DNA of 64,000 nucleotides, taken from the NCBI RefSeq assembly GCF_002886255.1, contig NZ_NJAU01000003.1:124001-188000 (forward strand), written 5' to 3'. Origin of the DNA: Alteribacillus bidgolensis. Lineage in GTDB: Bacteria > Bacillota > Bacilli > Bacillales > Marinococcaceae. A model generated the notes under the pieces. The model made no database searches, was not told the DNA's origin, and saw only the letters and a list, made by a program, of their open reading frames with translations. A program made the translations under genes and the position numbers. How positions within the stretch are numbered: the stretch's first letter is position 1; each line of letters opens with the position of its first letter. This document shows positions 17,957 through 26,571 of the stretch, in pieces.

Positions 17957-20113
17957 TCAGAAGTCCGATATTTCAACTAATGGAAGCACAATTGTAATGA
18001 TTGTTCCTACGCTGACTTTACTTTCCACCAAAATTTTTCCTTCATGAGCAGCGATGATTTTTTGGGCAATCGACAAACCTAGACCACTTCCCTTAATTTT
18101 CTTTGTTCTTTTCTCTCTAAAGAATGGATTAAATATTTTTTCCAAACTATTTTCTGATATGCCGATTCCATAATCTTTAAACTTAATAATCAGATCTTTA
18201 TCTTGCTGATATGCCGTAATATCTATTTTTATTTTATCGTTCTTATTTGACTTGGAATATTTGATGGCGTTCTCCAGGATATTAATAAATACACGATTCA
18301 TTTTTTTAGGATCAACAAAAATAAAATGTGATCCGGTTTCATAGTCTTTTGTTATTTTTATATCGGACCCTTCTAATCTGATTGCGATCATGTTCAGCGA
18401 TTGCTCCAGCAGGAAATCAAATGGAATGACTTCTTTTATGTAGTCTCCATCATCGTCTGTATTCATTTCAAATAAATCATTAATTAATTGGACAATATGG
18501 TTGCTGCGCAGCAAGATTGAATTGATAATCTCTTTTTGTTGCGCTTCAGGAAGTTGGGGGTGGTTTACTAGGAGTTCGGTATACTCCCTGACAGAAGTCA
18601 GCGGCGTTTTTAAATCGTGAGAAATCTGTGACATAAATTCTTTTCGCCGTTTTTCCGATTCCTGAAGTTGTTGGTTTGTATTCACTAACCGTTTATTCGC
18701 ACTTTCCAGCTCCTTCGTCCGTTCTAATACTTTATCTTCCAATTGATTTGCTTTTAAATTTAATTCACCAACCAATTCTTGAATCTTTCGGTTCATAAAA
18801 TTAAACGCTAATGCAAGGTTTCCAATTTCATCTTCCTGCTTAATAGGAAGTTCATTCATAAAATTTCCGGCAGCACTTTCTCTTAGTGCATTTGTTAACT
18901 GATCAATTGGCTGTGTAATCGTCCTTGAAAAACGATACGTTATATATAGCAGGATGGCAATCCCAAAAACTGAAAATAACAAAAGATGACCCAAAAAAAG
19001 AAGCATATGCTTGTTCGTTTGTTCCTTTGTACTTTTTATAATAGGCTGTACGATATCAGACTCGGGTATTAGAAAATTGAGCCTCCAACCGTTGTCTAAG
19101 GTTGAAGATAAAAGATAAGCATCCGAATTGGAATACTTAATAGGGTGAATGCCTTCTTTATTTTCCAAAGCATTTTTCATGATAAGCTTGTTTTTCTCTA
19201 TCCCCTCCGCTTTCCTTTGTCCGGCGATGAAGTTTCCTTTATCGTCAATTAAAAAGGAGAAGGCGTTTCGTTCACTAAATGTGACATTCATTAATTTATT
19301 TGTGATATTTTCAATTGGTACATCTAAACCGACCATACCTTTAAAATTGCCTGTGGCTGTATACACTGGTGCTCCCACAGATATAAGCCAGTCTTCCTTC
19401 GTTGTATCGCCAATCGGTTTTGCCGACCATATATAAGGCTTCGTCCATTTCACTTTACGCTCGGAGTTTAAAGCTACTGTGTAAAATTCATAATCCTGAA
19501 AACGCACATCCGGTGAAAATGTCTTTTCTGCAATGGCCTCTTCTACATCAAGAAAAGGATAATACAGCCAGGATGAGGTTGGAAGTGCCAAGTAGACGGC
19601 ATTGATCATGGATTCATTTTTCATTGTCTGAATAAATAATGGTTCAAGCTGCTTGGCAATTTTTAAATCGTAGATGGTATCTTCCGGAGAATCACTATAT
19701 AAAGAACTGATAAAAACATTTGTTTTTTCATGTTTATCTTCAAATGTTTCCCACAAATAGCCTTCTTTCCCTTTTGTCAATTTCAGCTCGTCTGTTAGAG
19801 TCGGGTTTGGGTTGCTATAAAGGGTTTCCGCTTGTTTTTGAATTAGCCTTAACGTATTTTCGAGATTGTGCAAGTCAGTATTCAAATTTTTTGTTTCTTT
19901 TTGAAGATATAACAATTTTTGAGACAATACGGCTTTTTTTGTATCGGCTATCTGGTCTTTCATAATTTGATTCGATAGATTGCTTCCCTGATACATACTG
20001 TAGGCGGCAATCATCACAAAAGGAATAAAGGAAATCATCGTGGTAAATACAAGAATTTTAACGTAATAGGATTTTCTGAATTTTTTTCTGAATTTAAATG
20101 GACGTTTGAACAA
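17957..20113 (-). CDS. Membrane sensor histidine kinase (dCache, HAMP, HisKA, HATPase)
   Basis: A 718-aa kinase. TM1 is near residues 20-42; an extracellular region of about 310 aa has the dCache/PAS-like pattern with GDTTKEDWLISVGAPVY and FKGMVGLDVP; TM2 lies near 375-398, then HAMP, a coiled coil (about 445-500), HisKA with SQISHDLKTPLTSV (phosphorylated His) and an HATPase domain with NILENAIKYS and KGSGLGLSIAQ. dCache domains commonly bind small organic ligands outside the cell. The gene overlaps the response-regulator gene by 20 bases. By position it is a candidate sensor for the substrate of the adjacent oxygenase cluster. Confidence 0.93.
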   Translation of the reverse strand: MFKRPFKFRKKFRKSYYVKILVFTTMISFIPFVMIAAYSMYQGSNLSNQIMKDQIADTKKAVLSQKLLYLQKETKNLNTDLHNLENTLRLIQKQAETLYSNPNPTLTDELKLTKGKEGYLWETFEDKHEKTNVFISSLYSDSPEDTIYDLKIAKQLEPLFIQTMKNESMINAVYLALPTSSWLYYPFLDVEEAIAEKTFSPDVRFQDYEFYTVALNSERKVKWTKPYIWSAKPIGDTTKEDWLISVGAPVYTATGNFKGMVGLDVPIENITNKLMNVTFSERNAFSFLIDDKGNFIAGQRKAEGIEKNKLIMKNALENKEGIHPIKYSNSDAYLLSSTLDNGWRLNFLIPESDIVQPIIKSTKEQTNKHMLLFLGHLLLFSVFGIAILLYITYRFSRTITQPIDQLTNALRESAAGNFMNELPIKQEDEIGNLALAFNFMNRKIQELVGELNLKANQLEDKVLERTKELESANKRLVNTNQQLQESEKRRKEFMSQISHDLKTPLTSVREYTELLVNHPQLPEAQQKEIINSILLRSNHIVQLINDLFEMNTDDDGDYIKEVIPFDFLLEQSLNMIAIRLEGSDIKITKDYETGSHFIFVDPKKMNRVFINILENAIKYSKSNKNDKIKIDITAYQQDKDLIIKFKDYGIGISENSLEKIFNPFFREKRTKKIKGSGLGLSIAQKIIAAHEGKILVESKVSVGTIITIVLPLVEISDF

Positions 20114-20789
20114 ACTTGTACCCTACCCCTCTCATAGTAACGATATAGGAAGGATTTATCGGAAAATCTTCAATCTTCTTCCTTAAATTTGAAATATGGA
20201 CGATAATGGTGCTCTTCTCAATAAACGAATCACACCCCCAAATTTGATCAAGCAGCTGCTCCGATGAGAATACCTGATTTGGATGCTGGGCAAGGAAGGC
20301 AAGCAGTTCAAATTCCTTCGCTGTTAAATCAATGACTTTTCCTTTCCGTGTTACTTCCCTGGCAGACAGATCGATGACAAAGTCATCAAAACAAATCCGC
20401 TTCTGAAATGCATTTTGATTATGGTTGATTGAATTTCTTCTTAAGTGGGCTTTTATGCGGGCGATTAAAACTTTTGAACTAAATGGCTTTTCGACATAAT
20501 CATCGCCCCCCATTGCAAAAGCTAGAATCTTTTCCCTGTCCTCATTACTGCATGTTACATATAAAATAGGTGCAGCCGTCATCTCTCGCAGCTGCTGGCA
20601 TAAATCAATTCCATTCATATCCGGCAATCCAATGTCCAAAAGAATAAGATCAGGTTCGTTTTGCCGAACCTTTTTAATAGCTTCCATTCCTGTTCCGGCA
20701 ATAGCGTAGGCAAACCCTTCAAGAGATAAATTCATTGATATGACCTTTTGTATGTCTGCATCATCTTCAACTATTAAAATTTCCTCCAA
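20094..20789 (-). CDS. OmpR/PhoB-family response regulator
   Basis: A 231-aa two-domain regulator. The receiver has DD near residues 10-11, the phospho-acceptor Asp in LILLDIGLPDMNG, and Lys in YVEKPFSSKVLIARI. The C-terminal winged helix shows ELLAFLAQHPNQVFSSEQLLDQIWG and VHISNLRKKI...YIVTMRGVGYKF. I take the TTG start at 20789, which follows GAGGTGG with six bases between; the ATG at 20813 lacks an SD. Cotranscribed with the kinase. Its targets are not visible, though the duplicated cupin leaders are candidates. Confidence 0.92.
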   Translation of the reverse strand: MEEILIVEDDADIQKVISMNLSLEGFAYAIAGTGMEAIKKVRQNEPDLILLDIGLPDMNGIDLCQQLREMTAAPILYVTCSNEDREKILAFAMGGDDYVEKPFSSKVLIARIKAHLRRNSINHNQNAFQKRICFDDFVIDLSAREVTRKGKVIDLTAKEFELLAFLAQHPNQVFSSEQLLDQIWGCDSFIEKSTIIVHISNLRKKIEDFPINPSYIVTMRGVGYKFVQTSI

Positions 20790-20929
20790 GTTTATCCACC
20801 TCAGCCAAACCATTTTTTATAATTCTTTTTATTTTCTGAAATCTAATAGAATACTTAACGGTTCTGGTGTAAAAACCATTTGATAGAGACATAGAACCTA
20901 CATAGACGTTCAATGACAGATTATGATGC

Positions 20930-21345
20930 AATTCCAAACAACTTATGTATGAGTCCAACTTCATTTTGGGCAGACTTCATCTGTGGGTGAAGTTGTCCTT
21001 TTTTCTTCATATGCATTGCTTCAATGCCACTCAAAATAGAAGTGGCTGTTTTATACGACTTGAATCCTAACGTAGAACGTACACGTTTCTTTTCTTTTAA
21101 CTCCTGAATCGCTACGGGATAGGCTGGATTCTTATTTACTGTTATAATACGAGGTTTACAAATATGAGAAGCAGCCAGGACTTTCTTGAAAAAGCGCTTA
21201 GCTGCTTGTTTATTTCTTGATTCACTTAAATAAAAATCAATGGTATTCTGTACCGTAAGTACCAGCGTACCACATGTAAAATAATTTCTGGTTCATAATA
21301 CTTCCACTTGAATTCTGCAGGTTTTTCCATACTGATACACATCCT
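20930..21345 (-). pseudogene. IS6-family transposase relic
   Basis: The minus strand reads MEKPAEFKWKYYEPEIIL then VRWYLRYRIPLIF, the conserved N-terminus of IS6-family transposases. After an internal deletion and frameshifts come pieces equivalent to RVRSxLGFKxYKTA, GIEAMHMKKK and the C-terminal VGLIHKLFGI region. The middle with the DDE residues is missing. It lies between the response regulator and cupin copy 2, right at the inner edge of duplicated unit B. Confidence 0.75.
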
Positions 21346-21424
21346 TTTTTAGTCTGATAGTATCAGTATGTTCAAGTTTACTAGATTTCTTGCACCAGAA
21401 CCCTTGGGAAAGTGTTTCCTAAAC

Positions 21425-22335
21425 TTATAAAGAGTAGGGGCTGCCCTTCTGCTTTACGATTACACTATTTTATATCGAGAAAAAGCAGATGAGTGAGGGG
21501 TGCCCCATACTTTTTCCATAATTTACATAAATGAAGTTTCAGGTAAACGATGAGCAGTATAAATAGCTTCGCCATCGCTTGTCCCATCAAAAATAACACT
21601 TGTTTCTGGGGTGAAAATAAAAACATCACCTGCTTCCCCTACATACTTTTTCCCTTGGTCGTCACGAACAACAATGGTACCATTTACCACGACCTTTATT
21701 TCTAAGAAAGTATAAGTGTATTCAAAATCTTCTGAAGGTTGCATGGAGAAGTAACCCATTTGGATAGCGTTTTCATTGTTACAAACTGGTACGTCTATAA
21801 TCTGGCTTCTAAGTCCTGGCTGATCCAATAGTTTACTTATTTCTTTCTTTGCATACGTACCCGCTTTAATTAACTGTACACCTGGCTTTTGGCTTAAATA
21901 ATTAAATTCTTGTTCTGTTACCATTTTTTCACTCATCTTCTTCACTCCAATTTTTATTAGGTTTTCATTTCCGCTTTTAAACAGAATCTTACATTTTCAC
22001 TCAAGAATCTCTTTCCTTTTCATAATGTCATGACATAAATCGGAATGTTTATTGCTAATTTTCTAACATTATGACATAAATAATATAAAAAATAAATAAT
22101 ATTTTTTAATATTGAGATATTTTTAACTTTTAAAAAAAACATGTAAAATCTCAAAAATAAGGGGCATTACATTCCCCTAATGCATTGAGAATCTGTTTAT
22201 TCCATTGATATTACATTTGATAGTCAATGGTTGACCGCTGGTACATAGCCTTTTGTATTTTAATCTTAAAATCGCCGCTTTTTTTTATTTGTTATCATGT
22301 AGAGTTGTTTCTAACTCTTCCGTTTCTCTTTTCTT
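21425..22335. repeat. Duplicated unit B: cupin gene plus leader
   Basis: Second copy of the unit at 15220-16045. Order is the same: trailer with AGCAGAT, cupin, and upstream leader sharing TTGATATTACATTT and TTTCTAACTCTTC. The upstream part also has two copies of ATGACATAAAT (about 22029 and 22069), of which a diverged trace remains in unit A (GTGACATAGAA). This repeated word is a candidate regulator site. Confidence 0.7.
21523..21936 (-). CDS. Small single-domain cupin, copy 2
   Basis: A 137-aa paralogue of the cupin at 15297-15710, differing at about 17 positions by direct comparison, mainly in the first 55 residues; the barrel core is nearly identical. The ATG at 21936 follows GGAGTG with the same six-base spacing as copy 1. 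Both copies remain intact and purifying selection on the barrel seems likely. It lies next to hxlB, separated by the leader and a terminator. Confidence 0.8.
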   Translation of the reverse strand: MSEKMVTEQEFNYLSQKPGVQLIKAGTYAKKEISKLLDQPGLRSQIIDVPVCNNENAIQMGYFSMQPSEDFEYTYTFLEIKVVVNGTIVVRDDQGKKYVGEAGDVFIFTPETSVIFDGTSDGEAIYTAHRLPETSFM

Positions 22336-22351
22336 ATTATTGATAAAAGGG

Positions 22352-22384
22352 GTAACCAAGGTTTTCTAAAAAAGCCTTGGTTAC
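22352..22384 (-). terminator. Stem-loop downstream of hxlAB
   Basis: A perfect 10-bp inverted repeat (GTAACCAAGG / CCTTGGTTAC) with a 13-base loop lies about 120 bases past the hxlB stop. On the minus strand it is followed by CCCCTTTTATC, a weak T-run. It probably ends the hxlA-hxlB transcript. Confidence 0.6.
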
Positions 22385-22505
22385 TTTGTATTCTATTTCT
22401 TAACGCATGGTAGCTATAAAAAATCGTAAAAGGAGAAGAAAAGTTATGGATTGAAGGCACAGCCTCATTTTAAAACATATATTTTTTCAACGAATCGTTT
22501 TGCCC

Positions 22506-23066
22506 CTACTCAAGATTCGCATGTTTGCCAAACATAGCCCCAGATTCTGATTTTCTTTGGTCCATCAATCGTAAGATGACCGCATCATAAAATAATAAGA
22601 GACTTTGTTCAAATAAAGAACCCATAGGCTGTATGGTATTGTATTCATTGTCTGTCCCAGCCTTCGGTTTGGCTGGTACTTTAATCGCTACATCACTTAA
22701 TCTTCCAATCGTTGATTCAGGAGAAATCGTAACAACCGCAACAGAAGCGTCTAAACTTTTCGCCTTCTCTGCCATGGAAACCAAGCTTTTGGTCTCTCCC
22801 GAACCAGATCCAATAATTAAAAGATCGTCTTTTTCCAGGCCAGGGGTGATGGTTTCCCCAACAACATAGGCCTCTACTCCCATGTGCATCATTCGCATGG
22901 CAAAGGATTTGGCCATAAATCCAGATCGGCCGGCCCCAGCTACAAAAATTTTCTTGGATGCCAGGATTTGATCCACTAATTTTTCCGCTTGGTCTTCAGC
23001 GAGTAATTCGATGGTCCGGTTTAACTCGTTTATAATTTCCGATGCGTATTGTGTGGTCTTCATCAT
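22506..23066 (-). CDS. hxlB: 6-phospho-3-hexuloisomerase
   Basis: Converts hexulose 6-phosphate to fructose 6-phosphate, second step of RuMP formaldehyde fixation. The 186-aa SIS-domain protein shows FVAGAGRSGFMAKSFAMRMMHMG, IIGSGSGETKSLV and the C-terminal GSLFEQSLLLFYDAVILRLM typical of PHI. The frame starts MMK; either Met is possible, with GGGGCAATT just upstream. Begins 15 bases after hxlA. Together with hxlA this is the formaldehyde-fixing operon known from B. subtilis. Confidence 0.96.
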   Translation of the reverse strand: MMKTTQYASEIINELNRTIELLAEDQAEKLVDQILASKKIFVAGAGRSGFMAKSFAMRMMHMGVEAYVVGETITPGLEKDDLLIIGSGSGETKSLVSMAEKAKSLDASVAVVTISPESTIGRLSDVAIKVPAKPKAGTDNEYNTIQPMGSLFEQSLLLFYDAVILRLMDQRKSESGAMFGKHANLE

Positions 23067-23081
23067 GGAATTGCCCCTTTT

Positions 23082-23723
23082 TTAGGCTACAGTCCCTTGT
23101 TTAATTAATTCTTCGATTTTTGACGCTGCAGCTTTTTTATCTTCAGCTCCCGTGATCCCTCCACCAACAATGACAAGATCCGGTTGGGATTCAATGACTT
23201 CTGGGAGCGTGTCCAATTTAATACCGCCTGCAATAGCCGTCTTGGCATGTTTTACAACACGTTTAATGGTGTTCAAGTCCTCAAAGGAGTTTTTCCCAAC
23301 GGCCTGTAGGTCGTACCCGGTGTGTACACAGATATAATCCACACCAAAGGCATCCAATTCTTTCGCCCGTTGTTCAATATCTTTCACAGCGATCAAATCA
23401 ACAAGAATTTTTTTGCCTTGTTTTTTCGCTTCCTCGACAGCCCCTTTGATCGACTCGTCTTCGGCTACCCCTAGGATCGTAACGATATCAGCCCCTGATT
23501 CCGATGCCTTCATGACTTCGTAACCGGCCGCATCCATGGTCTTTAAGTCCGCCAATACCTGGAGCTGAGGGAAGGCTTCTTTGATTTCTTTTACAGCTTG
23601 AAGCCCCTCAATTTTCACAACAGGTGTCCCGATTTCGACGATGTCAATATGATCTTTGACTTCATTCACCAACTCTTTTGCTTCTTGCGTGTTTACAAGA
23701 TCCAACGCTAATTGAAGTTCCAT
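23082..23723 (-). CDS. hxlA: 3-hexulose-6-phosphate synthase
   Basis: Condenses formaldehyde with ribulose 5-phosphate to form hexulose 6-phosphate. The 213-aa protein is of the OMP-decarboxylase superfamily: LQLALDLVNTQEAKELV, VEIGTPVVKIEG, VLADLKTMDAAGYE with the catalytic DxKxxD, ICVHTGYDLQA and AIAGGIKLDTLPE phosphate loops. AAGGAGTGAG lies before the ATG. Upstream, a terminator at 23875-23917 separates it from hxlR, which in B. subtilis activates this operon in response to formaldehyde. Confidence 0.97.
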   Translation of the reverse strand: MELQLALDLVNTQEAKELVNEVKDHIDIVEIGTPVVKIEGLQAVKEIKEAFPQLQVLADLKTMDAAGYEVMKASESGADIVTILGVAEDESIKGAVEEAKKQGKKILVDLIAVKDIEQRAKELDAFGVDYICVHTGYDLQAVGKNSFEDLNTIKRVVKHAKTAIAGGIKLDTLPEVIESQPDLVIVGGGITGAEDKKAAASKIEELIKQGTVA

Positions 23724-23874
23724 GATCTCACTCCTTATTTGAATTTAAATTTCAATGAAATTGTTTGATACAAATATTATTTTAAGTCGTAATTTTCAGA
23801 AATAAAAGTACGGACTTTATTTTCATATAGTGTCAAAAAATATACTGTAAGGAGATAGGTTAACAAAAGGGCAT

Positions 23875-23917
23875 AAAAAACATGCAGCTCCTCCTATTAG
23901 GAGTACTGCATGTTTTT
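23875..23917. terminator. Bidirectional terminator between hxlR and hxlA
   Basis: The repeat AAAAAACATGCAG...CTGCATGTTTTTT has an 11-plus-bp stem with A-run on one side and T-run on the other, so it can work in both directions. It ends the hxlR transcript about 55 bases after the stop. The hxlA promoter and any HxlR sites must lie at 23724-23875. Confidence 0.85.
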
Positions 23918-23969
23918 TAATGTTTCCTATCTTCCATAAGATGTTATTAGGAAACGCTTACATATTTTT

Positions 23970-24347
23970 TTAATACATATTTTTGATGGAGGGAAGGTTT
24001 TCTTCTTCCTGATGTTTCATGACTGTCTCCATATAGTTTTTACCCCATTCATACATCGACTCAATAATAGGCATTAAACTTTCTCCTCTGGAGGTCAGTG
24101 AATATTCAACCTTCGGTGGTACAACAGGGTAGACTTCGCGATGAACAATGAGATCTTCTTCCAGTTCTCGCAATTGACTAACGAGCATTCTCTGGGTAAT
24201 GCCAGGAATCAACGATTTTAGCTCACCAAATCGTTTGGTTCCTTCTTTTCCTAGATGCCACAAAATAAGCATCTTCCATTTACCCCCAATGACAGAAAGT
24301 GTCAATTCCTTTTCACAATAAAATGTTTTACCACAAAGATGACCCAT
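23970..24347 (-). CDS. hxlR: HxlR-type formaldehyde-responsive activator
   Basis: A 125-aa winged-helix DNA-binding protein of the HxlR family: VIGGKWKMLILWHLGKEGTKRF, GITQRMLVSQLRELEED, REVYPVVPPKVEYSLT. Residues 11 and 13 are Cys and Lys (FYCEKEL), the pair reported in B. subtilis HxlR to be cross-linked by formaldehyde and trigger activation. The ATG at 24347 follows GGAGGGGAT. It lies upstream of hxlA on the same strand, as in B. subtilis where it is also next to hxlAB though divergent. Control of hxlAB, and perhaps other cluster genes, is expected. Confidence 0.93.
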   Translation of the reverse strand: MGHLCGKTFYCEKELTLSVIGGKWKMLILWHLGKEGTKRFGELKSLIPGITQRMLVSQLRELEEDLIVHREVYPVVPPKVEYSLTSRGESLMPIIESMYEWGKNYMETVMKHQEEENLPSIKNMY

Positions 24348-24630
24348 TCATATCCCCTCCATTTTAATATTAATTAGTGTATTTTTTTATACTATATAAT
24401 AAAAAAGTGCGTACTTACAAATAAAAATTTTGAATATTATAATATTGCTAAAGATATGATGAACCATGAATATGGATGACATTACTCTTGGTTAAGGGCT
24501 CAATGGAGGTACAGGAGGTTCCAATCATTAAATTACTTCAATAAGAAAATGTAAGGTTAAATAATAATATTAAAGATTTTTTGTGTGACTTCTCGGTTAA
24601 AACTAATTAATCTTTTAATAGGAGGTAGTG
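24348..24630. other. Divergent spacer hxlR / PSRP gene
   Basis: AT-rich, no ORF. It carries promoters for the leftward hxlR and the rightward PSRP gene. No specific element recognised apart from the GGAGGT ribosome-binding site at 24621. Confidence 0.35.
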
Positions 24631-25452
24631 ATGTCTAGTACAAACAATCAACCTATTGTTTATCTCTTATCAGATTTAATAGGAGAAACGGCGGAACTTG
24701 CAGTCAAAGCTGCGGCTAGTCAATTTAACTTAGACGAACTGGAATTAATAAGGATTCAGTACGTTGAGGATAAAGAAACAATTATGGAGATTATCAGCCT
24801 GGCAAAAGAACAGCGGGCAATTATTGCATATACCCTTGTGGTGCCAGAGATAAAAGATTATTTAGTACAACAAGCGGCAAGTCAGAGTGTAACAGCTATT
24901 AATATTATGGGGCTAATAATTAAACAAATGCAACAACTACTGTATCAAACCCCTGATACTGTTCATCAGTTAGGTGATGAATACTTTCGTAAGATTGATG
25001 CGATTGAATTTATCAATAAGTATGATGATGGTAGGGATCCAAAGGGGATTTTAAAAGCGGATGTTGTTCTTATTGGAATCTCTAGAACTTCAAAAACACC
25101 CATCTCTCAGTATCTAGCTAATAAACAAATCAAAGTAGCAAACGTCCCAATAGTACCAGAAGTGAGACCACCTGAAGAGCTTTTTCAAGTATCGGAAAAT
25201 AAGTGCTTTGGTTTATTCATTACCCCTGATAAACTTGCTGATATTCGAAAGGAACGATTACTAACACTTGGACTTAATTCTGATTCCACTTATGCAAACA
25301 TTGAACGGATAAAGGAAGAATTGGATTATTTTGAAGAAATTGCACAACGTATTGGATGCCGTGTGATTGATGTTTCGAATCGTGCGATAGAGGAGTCTTC
25401 CAACCTAATTGCTAATAGTTTAGGAGAAAAACCAAAAAATGTAATTTTGTGA
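24631..25452 (+). CDS. Pyruvate, phosphate dikinase regulatory protein (PSRP/DUF299)
   Basis: Bifunctional ADP-dependent kinase/Pi-dependent pyrophosphorylase that switches PPDK or PEP synthase off and on. The 273-aa protein shows VYLLSDLIGETAELAVKAAASQF, the P-loop-like GISRTSKTPISQYLA and NVPIVPEVRPPEELF. It matches B. subtilis YqfL in length. ATG at 24631 follows GGAGGT; a GTG one codon earlier is too close. No ppdK or ppsA gene lies in the window, so its target is elsewhere. In an RuMP organism, control at the PEP/pyruvate node would be reasonable. Confidence 0.92.
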   Translation: MSSTNNQPIVYLLSDLIGETAELAVKAAASQFNLDELELIRIQYVEDKETIMEIISLAKEQRAIIAYTLVVPEIKDYLVQQAASQSVTAINIMGLIIKQMQQLLYQTPDTVHQLGDEYFRKIDAIEFINKYDDGRDPKGILKADVVLIGISRTSKTPISQYLANKQIKVANVPIVPEVRPPEELFQVSENKCFGLFITPDKLADIRKERLLTLGLNSDSTYANIERIKEELDYFEEIAQRIGCRVIDVSNRAIEESSNLIANSLGEKPKNVIL

Positions 25453-25529
25453 GCTGCACAAAAAACCTGTCCATTTATTAAGAACCCCTTCTTAAGGCAA
25501 AGACCATATAACATTTAGAGGTGATGGGG

Positions 25530-26408
25530 ATGAAAAAAATAGTAGCAATGTTGGTAGGAATGGCTAAAAAGGAAAAACTACTAACAGCTGCAGGAGGAAT
25601 TGGCTTACTACTTGGAGGCGGTCTAGCCCTGTACATGCTCTGGTTTGGAAAAATCATTTTGCCGGAAGGGAATGTACGGAGTGCTTCTTCCTTTAATGCT
25701 GCCGTGGGATTATTCATATTGACCATCGCTGCTCTCTTACCATTTGCTGGAATGTATAGGCGCCAACGAAAAAAAGTTCGGTGGATATTATTTTCAACTG
25801 TGTTAATCAGTTATACCGTTGAAACCATTCAGCATTTAAGGGGGATTAACCCGCAATTCTCCCAAGCAGGGAGTGTTTTAGATGACGTCATTAGCGCATT
25901 TTTTTTAGTAACTACTTTGATCATTATTTCAGCAACCATTTGGATTGCCATTGCTTTTTTTCGAAACAATGAACAGAAAGATAAGCACACTTTTATTATT
26001 TCCATTCGTTATGCATTTGTTTGCGTGATGCTAGCTAATGCATCGGGACTCTGGATGTTTGCCCTTCAAGGACGAGAAATTGGAGAGACTGGTAATATTA
26101 TTGTTTTGCATGGTTTGGGATACCATGCCCTGCAGGCACTACCACTCACAGGTTTTTTGTTGATTAAATCCGGAATACAAGATACTAACACTCGTAGATT
26201 CGTGCACGTTGGGAGTACTGCATGGCTCATTATGATGATGCTGGTTCTTGGCCAAACAGCAATGGGCCTATCCATATTCGAATTATCTCTCTTCTCTTTT
26301 TTTATCAGTCTTTTTTTATTTATTTGGTTCATTACTTTAACCTGCTCATTAATTAAATATATCCAGCACCACTTTACCTATTCCACCGACACTCCACCTG
26401 CTCCATAA
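25530..26408 (+). CDS. Unrecognised membrane protein with about 7-8 TM helices
   Basis: A 292-aa integral membrane protein. Helices are evident near residues 17-37, 53-71, 83-100, 115-140, 150-170, 180-200, 220-245 and 250-275. Short charged loops such as MYRRQRKKVR suggest positive-inside topology. No catalytic or transport motif is recognised. GAGGTG lies six bases before the ATG at 25530; a GTG nine bases earlier also keeps frame. Located about 75 bases after the PSRP gene with an intervening inverted stretch. Confidence 0.65.
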   Translation: MKKIVAMLVGMAKKEKLLTAAGGIGLLLGGGLALYMLWFGKIILPEGNVRSASSFNAAVGLFILTIAALLPFAGMYRRQRKKVRWILFSTVLISYTVETIQHLRGINPQFSQAGSVLDDVISAFFLVTTLIIISATIWIAIAFFRNNEQKDKHTFIISIRYAFVCVMLANASGLWMFALQGREIGETGNIIVLHGLGYHALQALPLTGFLLIKSGIQDTNTRRFVHVGSTAWLIMMMLVLGQTAMGLSIFELSLFSFFISLFLFIWFITLTCSLIKYIQHHFTYSTDTPPAP

Positions 26409-26433
26409 TTTTTCAAACGAAAGGGGGGAGTTA

Positions 26434-26571
26434 ATGAAAAAGATGATGATCAGGATCAAGAAACTCCCCTCTCAGATCTCCGTGCTCATGCAATCAAACA
26501 TTAATGGCTTACCCTTTTTCCGATTGTTTTACTGCATTTACCATTATATTAAATTAAAGGGTTCAAGTTAA
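26434..26571 (+). CDS. 45-aa basic peptide, possible small gene or fragment
   Basis: Begins MKKMMIRIKKLPSQ, followed by a hydrophobic/aromatic stretch LPFFRLFYCIYHYI. A strong GGGGGGAG site lies four bases before the ATG, directly after the preceding membrane protein gene. I know no family. It may be the remnant of a truncated protein. Confidence 0.3.
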   Translation: MKKMMIRIKKLPSQISVLMQSNINGLPFFRLFYCIYHYIKLKGSS

